Shown here one piece after another: positions 1 through 7,800 of a DNA stretch of 14,369 nt; position 1 is the stretch's first letter; each line of letters begins with the position of its first letter. This DNA comes from Bacteroidales bacterium (GTDB taxonomy: Bacteria > Bacteroidota > Bacteroidia > Bacteroidales > F082): NCBI GenBank assembly GCA_016281295.1, contig JAEEII010000009.1, positions 1 to 14,369 of the forward strand. Reading direction: 5' to 3'. Both the position numbers and the translations under genes were made by a program. The notes beneath the pieces are model-generated. The model was not told the origin of the DNA. It saw nothing but the letters and a program-made list of their open reading frames with translations, and searched no databases.

Positions 1-49
1 CATTCCGTTTTTATTGCATCACTCTTAAAATTCCTGTTTTTATTCAAAT

Positions 50-81
50 AAAAAAGGCCAGCGCACATAAGCGCCAGCCTT
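50..81 (-). terminator. Intrinsic terminator, minus strand
   Basis: AAGGC (54-58) pairs with GCCTT (77-81) and GCGC (61-64) with GCGC (71-74), separated by a two-base internal mismatch and a six-base loop. On the plus strand an A-run lies just left of the stem, so minus-strand RNA would carry a U-run directly after the hairpin. No T-run follows on the plus side, so this works for leftward transcription only. Confidence 0.65.
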
Positions 82-142
82 ACATTATTGCATGTTGGAC
101 TTCCAACCACATTCATTTACGCATCCTCACAGGCCGACGAAC

Positions 143-174
143 AAAAAAAAGACGGACAGCATATCTGCTGTCCG
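143..174 (-). terminator. Strong intrinsic terminator, minus strand
   Basis: A perfect nine-pair stem, CGGACAGCA (153-161) with TGCTGTCCG (166-174), closes a four-base TATC loop. Eight A residues at 143-150 give a U8 tract two bases after the stem in minus-strand RNA. This is the best terminator in the window. It lies more than 400 bases past the last gene, so it may be a backup for the operon or end a separate leftward transcript. Confidence 0.8.
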
Positions 175-236
175 CCAATCACTCATCACTAACGAAGTTA
201 GATGTAAAATGTAATATGTAAGAAGTCAACAAATCT

Positions 237-289
237 ATTCACTAATCACTATTCACCATTCACTAATCACTAATCACTATTCACTAATC
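237..289. repeat. ATTCACT/AATCACT low-complexity direct repeats
   Basis: Seven- to eight-base units of ATTCACT and AATCACT alternate across the stretch, with one ATTCACC variant. Similar copies occur just outside it (near 176-190 and 437-446). Imperfect repeats of this kind are common between genes in Bacteroidales. No spacer-repeat regularity of a CRISPR is present. Confidence 0.75.
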
Positions 290-313
290 CTCATTCATGC
301 TGCCATTCGCTGT

Positions 314-331
314 GGGACAAGAACCTGTCCC
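314..331. repeat. GGGACA/TGTCCC inverted repeat
   Basis: GGGACA (314-319) and TGTCCC (326-331) form a six-pair hairpin with loop AGAACC. A related CCTGTCCC-rich element lies near 13449-13476, beyond the other end of the defence genes. It has no T-run and is probably an intergenic repeat rather than a terminator. Confidence 0.55.
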
Positions 332-532
332 TCCGTCCCGTATTGCCTGACGTTCGCCGCTTGTATATCTATAAGGTAATACCCACCCTCCGCAGCGAAC
401 CATAGGCTCGCCACGGCGGACTCTTGTTTATCTGTAAATCACTATTACTCTTGTTCTTGACTTCATTCTTTTAATGATTTTATCTGCACTATTGCAGTTG
501 CAAAAATACGTTTTTTTCGAAACCAAACGAAA

Positions 533-568
533 ATTCCCCGAAAAATTCTTACGAATCTTCCGGGGAAT
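533..568 (-). terminator. Hairpin after GNAT-PIN gene, probable operon terminator
   Basis: ATTCCCCG (533-540) pairs with CGGGGAAT (561-568). The stem continues with two mismatches through AAAAATTC (541-548) and GAATCTTC (553-560) to a TTAC loop, giving about 14 of 16 pairs. It begins 34 bases after the stop codon of the GNAT-PIN gene in the direction of transcription. Minus-strand RNA then reads UUUUCGUUUGG, a short and interrupted U-tract. The stem is strong but the tail weak, so it may slow or end transcription or only stabilise the 3' end. Confidence 0.55.
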
Positions 569-602
569 ATCTATTTTTGCAGCGATATTGGTGGATTGTG
601 CG

Positions 603-2678
603 CTATTGCCGACACCGCCCAATTTCATACATATCAAAAAACACGGCACTGCTCACCAGCACAGGCGAGGCAAAGGTGTTGCGCTTGAAGCCGTTCCGTA
701 CCAGCAGCTCCTGCGCCCGATCATACGTCACAGGATGCCTGAAAAGCTCTGTGTGCGAGAACTTCAAGGCTCGGATGTCTTTGTCGTCCTTGCCGTCACA
801 AAGCTCATAGATGTTGTCCCACTCGTAGATGCCGTAGTGCTTGTACATACGGAAAAGGTCTTTGCCCTTGCCCGTCTGCACCTCGGTGAGGTAGGAACAG
901 CCCACCACAGTCTGCACATGCGTGCGGCTCGTGCGCTTGCTGGTGCCTCCACCGCTCACATACCACAGTATCCTAGCCGGAGCCTTCTCGGTGATGGGCA
1001 TCGTGTGGCGGTAATACACATTCTCAATGCTCCACAGCTTGTCGGGCTCAGCCCCAAACAGGTTCTCACTGCTGATCACGTTGTCGAACAGCTGCCCTGC
1101 CCAGTAAGGACGGATGGGGATGATATAGGTGGGTATCTCCAGCTCACGTATCTTCAGTGGAAAAAACATGCGCTCCATCTGCACCAGCTGGCTCACATCC
1201 TTCGGCATGGCCGGTTGCTCAATCCCAGCCTCCTGCTGCACCTGCATCAAGTCGCCAAGCGAAACCACACGGTCGCAGATGTGCTTCACAAACACGCCAT
1301 CGTTCCGCTCGATGAAGCCAAACCTCACCAGCACGCTTTTCTGCTCGTCGGTCAGGAAAGGCTCAGTCAGCTCCATCCGCTTCAATCCTTTCTTGATGCA
1401 GCTCTGTAGCGTTTCGGCAGCTATCTGGCAGAGCAGCGAGCCATTCAGCGGACCTGCGTCGATACGCAGAAAGTCAATCCTGGCGGCCTCTCCCTCCACA
1501 GCCACCCCATAGAAGGCCAGCGTCCGCTCGCGGTCGTTCACCGTCAGCAACTCGCCTCTTGCATTCAGGCAGCCGTTCACACGGTTTTGCAGTTCGTGCT
1601 TCCGCTCGCGCTTGCCTTTGTTCAAAAACCTGTCAACGCATTGCTTCACACCTTCGGCATCCAGTCGGTGCAGTGAGTGCAGCACCACGCCTCGCAACAA
1701 CACCGGCGCATAGTCGTCGCGGTGCAGCAGCTGGTCAATCCTCAGCATAAACTCCTGCGGGGTGTAGATCTGCACGTCATACCCAGCCTCTATCCGCTCC
1801 TTCTGGCCAAGGATGCCCTCGTCGAAGGTGATGAAATAAGGGATGCCTGCCGCCACACAACTCGCCACTTGCTTGCGGTCGCTCACCGTGTTGGCACTGC
1901 GTCCGGGCAATATCTCTCGCAGGCTCTGCTCCACCTGCTTCTGCTTCTCGGCATTCACTATGGCTTGGGTGAACACGCCTGTCACATAGATGTTAGTCTT
2001 TTTCATCCGCTCCAAGTCGTCGTCGCGGTTGATTTCGTTATACACCTCTGGGGCGAAGCACAGCTCCACCTCGTCGCCCAGCCAGTCGGCCAACAGGCAA
2101 CGGGGGTCTTCCTTGGCCTGCATCTTCAGGTTGGGGTTCAGCTGGCAGTCACGCAGTTTCAGTATCACGTTCAGATCCATCAGGGCCTTGGGCTTAGTGC
2201 TCTCCTCGTAAGCAGCGGTAAAGAGGTTGCGCTGGTTGAAGTCGTACCACCAGGTGTTGAGGTAGTGCTTCTCTATGCTGCGGCTGCGGCGAGTGGCCTT
2301 CACGTTGAACCCGTAGCGTTCATACATCCGCGAGGCGTACTCGAAGTCCTTGCGGCAGCTCAGCGATATGCCCATAGCCCCGCTCTCCTTGCAGTGGTCG
2401 CGAAGCGTATCGAGCAGCTGAGTAGAGATGCCCTTGCCCCGGTAGTCGTCGTCAACGGCCAGATGCACGATGGTGACACGTGAGTGACGGCTCACCTCGC
2501 GAAACATCAGATAGCCCAACAGTTCGTCACCCTCGCTGGCAATGATGATGTTTCGGCGAGCGGCATGGTCGTCAAAACCACCTTCGGGCATAAAACCCAG
2601 GGTGGCGGCACATTTCCGTCCCAACTGTTTCACCTTCGGCAGCAGCGGATGATTTTCATTGATAAACTCTATGACCAT
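603..2678 (-). CDS. GNAT-PIN-GNAT-like-PUA-like multidomain protein
   Basis: A 691-residue fusion. Residues about 1-140 are a GNAT acetyltransferase fold, with the acetyl-CoA loop YRGKGIS at 79-85 and the C-terminal YERYGF at 119-124. Residues about 163-315 look like a PIN-domain nuclease: D168, E215, D267 and D286 fit the four acidic positions that bind metal in PIN ribonucleases. Residues about 375-467 read as a second, degenerate GNAT fold (LRIDAG, an alpha-rich middle, VRFGFIERNDG) without a clear acetyl-CoA loop. The last 180 residues, with ALKFSHTELFRHPV at 637-650, resemble ASCH/EVE PUA-like domains that bind RNA or modified bases. The gene starts 38 bases after the ASCH gene and is followed by a hairpin. 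It could modify or cleave RNA, perhaps tRNA; that is inference. No antitoxin-like partner is obvious apart from the ASCH protein. Base composition is richer in GC than in the SIR2 and STAND genes. Confidence 0.9.
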   Translation of the reverse strand: MVIEFINENHPLLPKVKQLGRKCAATLGFMPEGGFDDHAARRNIIIASEGDELLGYLMFREVSRHSRVTIVHLAVDDDYRGKGISTQLLDTLRDHCKESGAMGISLSCRKDFEYASRMYERYGFNVKATRRSRSIEKHYLNTWWYDFNQRNLFTAAYEESTKPKALMDLNVILKLRDCQLNPNLKMQAKEDPRCLLADWLGDEVELCFAPEVYNEINRDDDLERMKKTNIYVTGVFTQAIVNAEKQKQVEQSLREILPGRSANTVSDRKQVASCVAAGIPYFITFDEGILGQKERIEAGYDVQIYTPQEFMLRIDQLLHRDDYAPVLLRGVVLHSLHRLDAEGVKQCVDRFLNKGKRERKHELQNRVNGCLNARGELLTVNDRERTLAFYGVAVEGEAARIDFLRIDAGPLNGSLLCQIAAETLQSCIKKGLKRMELTEPFLTDEQKSVLVRFGFIERNDGVFVKHICDRVVSLGDLMQVQQEAGIEQPAMPKDVSQLVQMERMFFPLKIRELEIPTYIIPIRPYWAGQLFDNVISSENLFGAEPDKLWSIENVYYRHTMPITEKAPARILWYVSGGGTSKRTSRTHVQTVVGCSYLTEVQTGKGKDLFRMYKHYGIYEWDNIYELCDGKDDKDIRALKFSHTELFRHPVTYDRAQELLVRNGFKRNTFASPVLVSSAVFFDMYEIGRCRQ

Positions 2679-2688
2679 AGGGAATCTT

Positions 2689-2713
2689 TAAGCAGTAAGC
2701 CGTAAGCGGTAAA
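2689..2713. repeat. Heptad repeat (TAAGCNG) between ASCH and GNAT-PIN genes
   Basis: Three TAAGC units and one TAAAC unit at seven-base spacing fill almost the whole 38-base gap. On the minus strand the repeat follows the ASCH stop codon as TAG, TTG, then TTTACCG, CTTACGG and CTTACTG. The same arrangement recurs near 10356-10378 and 10448-10479. Confidence 0.8.
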
Positions 2714-2716
2714 CAA

Positions 2717-3094
2717 CTAAAGCGAGTCGATATATCGGAACGATTGCGGTGCGTGGAAAGGCAGAGCCTTCGGCTGGTCGTAGAGTTTCAGGTTCTTTAT
2801 TTCGATGGCGTAGGCCGTGTCGCGCCCGGCGTAGTAGCGGTCATACCATTCCTTTTGGATGCCGGCATACTGCTTTGTGCGTTGCCAAACCTCGTCGGGC
2901 GAGCCTTTCACCACGTCCACGGGCTGAAACTCGCCCACCACCATGCTCACCGGCGCCGAGGCATAGATATACACCTTCCCCACCGGCTCCTTGAATATAG
3001 CCTTGCGGAACTCAAAGCGTTTGCGCCCGGCCTTTATCTCAGCCACGTATTCTGGCTTAATGGAAAGTATCGCGTTCATTCGTTTCTTTACCAT
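2717..3094 (-). CDS. Short ASCH-domain protein
   Basis: A 125-residue single-domain protein of the ASCH family, a PUA-like fold thought to bind RNA or nucleotides. Near the N terminus LSIKPEYVAEIKAGRKRFEF includes the family signature GxKxxExR as G23, K25, E28 and R30. A second conserved block is YASAPVSMVVGEF at 44-56. The ATG at 3094 lies inside the last codons of the SIR2 gene, overlapping its stop by 7 bases (ATGGTAA), so translation is probably coupled. An internal ATG at 3079 (MNAILSIKPEY) would give a non-overlapping start and is the alternative. The next gene also ends in a PUA-like domain. The real substrate is unknown; ASCH relatives include amidohydrolases and RNA-binding modules. 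I see no membrane segment or signal peptide. Confidence 0.9.
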   Translation of the reverse strand: MVKKRMNAILSIKPEYVAEIKAGRKRFEFRKAIFKEPVGKVYIYASAPVSMVVGEFQPVDVVKGSPDEVWQRTKQYAGIQKEWYDRYYAGRDTAYAIEIKNLKLYDQPKALPFHAPQSFRYIDSL

Positions 3095-4866
3095 GCTACT
3101 CTATGGTTTTTGTAAAACTCCACGGCCTTGTCATAAACCTCCTTGTAGTTATCATACCTTCCACCAAACAGACCTTGTTCGATTGGAGGCCATTCGTCCT
3201 TTAGCTTCTCCGCACTATCAAAGAAATCGCAATAAGGAGTAACAGCTCTTAATCTCAAACGCTGTTCGTCCTCATATCGTATGAAGTCTCCTATTGGAAC
3301 AGCAAAGGTATTATTAAAATAGCATTTCTCATACCCGAACAACAACGACTTCAGGTGTTCCCATTTAAAGAAAGTTGTCTCATAGTCATCGTTTAACTTA
3401 AACACTTTTCCAAAAGCACTTCTTAACTCATCTAATATTATCCTGCTATACGGATAATAATAGCTTGCTCCAATCAACTCGTTCAATGTACCTCGTCCAA
3501 GATGGTCAACGCCAACCACTTTCAGCAAACTGCTTCTATATAAAGTGGTGACAAAATTCTCAGCAGGGACATCCAAGTTAACAAAAGCATCGAGTCCTTG
3601 ATAGTTTGAATAATGAACGCACGAAACGCCCAAGGCATTATAAAGAAGCGTTGCTGCTATTCCGTGTTGATAGTTTGCGTCTTGCCCTGTAATACTTCCG
3701 TTTTTAAGGGGTCGTAAACACAGTTGCACTATCACATCACCTATTTGTGCTACCTGATCAGGTTTTCCCCATCTGCCCACTACCACGGCAACATCCAACA
3801 AAGTTGAAACTGCCTCTTTGTGCCTATTGTAGAAGAACTGAAAAGTATCTTTTGACAATGGATATGAATAGTTAGCTATTGCCTGAATCTTATTGTATGC
3901 CTCCTCTCCAAGATTTTCAATCAACTCGGTAAAATCTATTGAATGCTGATCTGATTCCAGGTATTTCTTTATACGCGACAGAACAACGTCTTTGTTAAGG
4001 TTTTTGCTAACAGCATTCCTTTCCAAAGCTGATACCTGCTCATAAATCTCACTGAACAAATTGTCAGCCCCATCAATCTTTAACGTCTCTCCTTTCCTGA
4101 TTTTGGCGAGGTTTTCTAAATCGTCATTCTTATCACTCACGTATGATAAGAATGAATTATATCTGGAGTCTTTCGCTTGCCTGATGATTTCCACCAAGCC
4201 TTTATCCCATGTTGCCGACCAACCGCATGTTATCAAACCAAAATCCTCAAAAATTCCTTTCAAGAAGACCTTTAATTCATCAGGATATGACGACAACTCA
4301 GAAGCGGTATTTCTAAAACGGCAATCAATGTAATCACCATTTATCTTTACAATCGTTGGAACCTTACTATGAATGATAGGAGTTATCTTTTCCAAATCAC
4401 TTTCGTGAAGCACAACCTGATAAGTTACGTTTTCTGCGGCCAAAGCATCCTCTATCAGACTATCGAAATTAGTGGTCAATATCACTTTAACATACCCTTC
4501 TTTAGCCAATTTAGCAATTGCTTTATGGGCAACTGTCGGCATTTTCCACCCCATTTCTCTATCTTCTTCTGATGGTTCAAAGTAGCCTCTCATCAGCCCC
4601 ACACGCTCTGTTTTCTTTGATGTGAGAGCATCAAGTAGTGAGGAATAATCCGCTTCCTTTCCAAACTCGTTTTTGTACCACTCATGCCAATCAGCCTCGT
4701 TCGTTACCCCTTTTGTGGCGGCCATCTTTGTAATCAGGTCACTCTCCACCTCCCATGCCGAAGGAATATGGGCTGAACGTGAAATGCCCGAACCCAACAG
4801 AAGTGCATAAGCACCTTTATTTGAATATAGCGAAAAAGCCAGAGTCGTTAATCTGTCAATACCCAT
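3088..4866 (-). CDS. SIR2-family protein, probable NAD+-consuming defence effector
   Basis: A 592-residue protein with an N-terminal SIR2 domain (about 1-280) and a long C-terminal region of unknown fold. The Rossmann-type NAD motifs are GSGISRSAHIPSAW (25-38), TTNFD (131-135), KINGDYID (174-181) and GWSATWD (215-221). Stand-alone SIR2 proteins in anti-phage systems (ThsA, DSR, SIR2 fused to STAND or Argonaute) degrade NAD+ and stop growth when infection is sensed. Here the usual catalytic histidine of the KxHGD motif appears as N176. The start lies 22 bases after the STAND gene stop, and the stop overlaps the ASCH gene. The order MBL, protease-STAND, SIR2 suggests this is the effector controlled by the STAND protein; that role is inferred. 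The C-terminal half could be a regulatory or interaction domain. GC content is visibly lower than in the GNAT-PIN gene, which fits separate origin. Confidence 0.92.
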   Translation of the reverse strand: MGIDRLTTLAFSLYSNKGAYALLLGSGISRSAHIPSAWEVESDLITKMAATKGVTNEADWHEWYKNEFGKEADYSSLLDALTSKKTERVGLMRGYFEPSEEDREMGWKMPTVAHKAIAKLAKEGYVKVILTTNFDSLIEDALAAENVTYQVVLHESDLEKITPIIHSKVPTIVKINGDYIDCRFRNTASELSSYPDELKVFLKGIFEDFGLITCGWSATWDKGLVEIIRQAKDSRYNSFLSYVSDKNDDLENLAKIRKGETLKIDGADNLFSEIYEQVSALERNAVSKNLNKDVVLSRIKKYLESDQHSIDFTELIENLGEEAYNKIQAIANYSYPLSKDTFQFFYNRHKEAVSTLLDVAVVVGRWGKPDQVAQIGDVIVQLCLRPLKNGSITGQDANYQHGIAATLLYNALGVSCVHYSNYQGLDAFVNLDVPAENFVTTLYRSSLLKVVGVDHLGRGTLNELIGASYYYPYSRIILDELRSAFGKVFKLNDDYETTFFKWEHLKSLLFGYEKCYFNNTFAVPIGDFIRYEDEQRLRLRAVTPYCDFFDSAEKLKDEWPPIEQGLFGGRYDNYKEVYDKAVEFYKNHRVAW

Positions 4867-4888
4867 AGGATTTGTTGTTTAAAGTGTG

Positions 4889-7800
4889 TTATTCATTTTC
4901 ACCGCTCTCATCATTTTCGTCTTCATCCTCATCCTTCTCCAAATTCATCAATTCTGCCCACTCAAGCATCTCACGGGTGGACAGGCCTTGTTCTTTGTTT
5001 TTCTTTTCCAATTCTTCACGCCGTGCGGGGTTTGCCTTGGGCTCCTCAGGGATTTCACGCTCTATCACCCGCATGTGCTGGATTTCTGTTACACTGCCGT
5101 CTAGTTCGTATTTGTAGGCTGCCGACATGTCTTTCATGATGGAATGTGGCGAATCTTCCTGGAGCTGCTTTTCTCCTACAATGTAGTAAAACATCACATA
5201 ACCGTTGCGCTCCAAGTATCCATCCAGAATGTCCTTGCGGACGAATAAACCTGAAAGCCCGTTCTCTTTGGGTCCATTGACGGCTGCTATGCCTTTCTCC
5301 CCTTCACGCCTTATTATGCCACGCACCTCTGAGCAATATAGTTTCTGTTGCAGCATCATCTCTTCGCAGGGCATAAACACGGTAGTCAGGTATTCATCAT
5401 TGCGGTTAATACCTTCCCAATGCTCCTGAAGCTGTGCCACATACGAAAGCATTACATCACAAGGGCACCCATTAGAAGGTCGTTCCCAAACCTCTGTTTC
5501 AACAGCGTTTTTGTATGCATCAGCCAATGGGTAGTCGTTCCAGAGGAAATCATACATGCCGTTTCTTTCTGGCATCCAACGTCCATAGAAGTTCTGTTCC
5601 TTACTCCATTGTTCAAATTGTTCAGCATCGGCCTTCTTAACAAAAGCAGCATTAGTTATGACATACGTTATCTTATCGCCTACCGCAACCTTATCGAAAC
5701 CATAGAGCATGATATACAACCTGTCGTCAATGGTGACTTGGTGTCTGAACAACGGCACATAATTTCCATTTTGAATCCATTCATTATCTGGAACATCCAC
5801 TACCTCAGGCGTAACGACTTCCTTTATTTTTGGATAGGTAGTGCGGTAGCCTTCAACATCAAGAGTGGGGTCAAACAGTGTAATTTCCGAAGTGTTCCAT
5901 GGATAGGGTGTTTCTGTAAAATCTTTCTCCTCTGCCGTGTCAGAATAGTGGTAGGTGCTCTTTGTCACTTTGTAACTGTCCATCAATCGGGCGTTCAACC
6001 GATACCAGGCCAGCCATTGCATTTTTTTGCCAATGCGCTCGGTCTCGTTCTCAAATCTACCCACCGAATATTTGCCATTGTCGAGAAAGCCTAACTTGTC
6101 GTTCCACCCGAATACATTCATAACATAGAAAGCGATTTCAGCTTGTTCTCGCCTCAGATCATCGCCAACGTATGTATTTGCAATCTCATCGTATTTGAAA
6201 AAATCAGTACTGGAATGGCGGCTGTTGGTACCAATAATATAACGGTTAAAGTCTGAAAAACCGAAAATGGAGTCATACAACAGTAACGAACCGTGCTGTA
6301 AGCCGAAATAATCAGAATTAATACTACCATACGACGGTATCTTCTTCTCGTCAAATTCCAATGCAACAAACGGAGTCTTAATCTTTGTCCACCAATCACA
6401 TTCCTTGTCAATTATATATGCCCGTTCAATTATTTTCAGCGTCCATTGGCGCACAATTAGATCTTGTGGCACCCATTCTGGTTTCTCATAATACTGCTTG
6501 TATATGAATGTAGCCACACTATTCAGCAGAGCTTTGTCTCTCGAAGGCAACAACACACCCGCCGCCGAACAATACAAGCCTTGAAGCACGTATGGGTCAT
6601 TTACATCCTTAAACATGTCCATCAACCACAGCATCATTTTCGGATGTATGGCCAGCAGTTTTCTCAGTTTCCTCATAATCAAAGCCCTGTATAGAGGATG
6701 CGCTGTGGACAGCATCCATACAAGCCTGATGAGAAATTTCTTTTCCTCGTCGTCAATTGGCCTTGTTTTATCTGATTCACAAGGCAAATCCCCAATAATA
6801 GATTCATTATAATTGACAAACAAATCGTTCACATAGTTCGTCCATATCAAATCGCGACTACCCACCGTATCGTATGACATAAGGTGATTGTGAACCTCCA
6901 TTACCTCCTGCAATGTCAAAGCCTGAGGCTTACGCACCATTTCCAAATCCTGTTTGATGCGAGGGTCTAATTCTTCAAGTCTGTCCAGAACATCGTCGTA
7001 ATCCATATCCGAAGTCATCAGATATTCGACATAGTGTTCACGCAAAAACTCCTGCTGTTGCACAATACTCTTTCTCTGCAATGCAATACCATTGATAGTC
7101 CAACAATCGAACAATGCGATGATAGCATTCTCAAATTTGTGGGATGCAACATCATTATGCTTGTCGAAGAACCTTTTCTGGTCTATAAGCCAATCCAGAG
7201 CCTCGTCTTCATCCATCTTCGACTTTATCAACTGTTCGGCCTTATAGTAGTCGCCAAAGTTCTCGTATTCAAACATCACAGCATGACCGCCATCAGCAGT
7301 CCGCTCTGACAGCAGCAAACTTGACGACAGCATGGCATTCAACAGGTCTTGGCTCCAAAGCCTACCCGGACACATCCTGCGTGCGTATGTTCTCGCCTTT
7401 TCGCGCGTAATTGTATTGAAATGGGCAGTGAATACCGAATAATTGGCCAATTTCATCAAATAGCGGTCGGCTATATTCAGTTCAATGTCCTCGTCAACCT
7501 GATGTGATACGTCCTCGTTTTTCCTCTTCACATACTTTTTGTAAATAGTCAACCTCGTCAAGTTCTCAAGCTCTGCCGGTGTCAACGAGCGGTATGTTTC
7601 ACAGAAAATCTTCAAGAATAGAGGGTTGCCAAAAGCTTCCAGATATTTTTCCTTGAATGATTCCGGCACACCGTATGCCTTAAAGAACTCCTCTATGGCT
7701 TTATTTCTGTCTTCAAATCCAACAACATGCACTACTTCCCATTTTTCTTTTCTTTTTTTAATGATGGCCTCTCTTGTCAGGTCGTTCAATTCCCGATCGA

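Larger units (their letters stand above)
1..602. other. Gene-free downstream region with repeats and terminators
   Basis: I see no credible gene in these 602 bases. They hold, from left to right, two minus-strand intrinsic terminators (54-81 and 142-174), a run of ATTCACT/AATCACT repeats (237-289), a GGGACA/TGTCCC hairpin (314-331), a GC-rich stretch able to fold (about 394-421, TCCGC pairing with GCGGA), and a long hairpin beside the end of the GNAT-PIN gene (533-568). The open frames here are short and run into the antisense of the neighbouring gene. It reads as the downstream end of the minus-strand gene run. Confidence 0.7.

Noticed and set aside
237..289. CRISPR-like array
   Set aside because: The repeats are seven- to eight-base low-complexity units without unique spacers of constant length.
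474..1409. 311-codon plus-strand open frame at the left end
   Set aside because: It is antisense to the GNAT-PIN gene, whose protein has recognisable domains; the plus-strand product is histidine/leucine-rich with no domain. High GC makes long antisense frames likely here.
1677..2483. 268-codon plus-strand open frame
   Set aside because: Antisense of the GNAT and PIN domains, with no motif and no start context of its own.
5348..6094. 248-codon plus-strand open frame
   Set aside because: Antisense shadow of the STAND gene C-terminal region; composition is that of reverse-complemented coding sequence.
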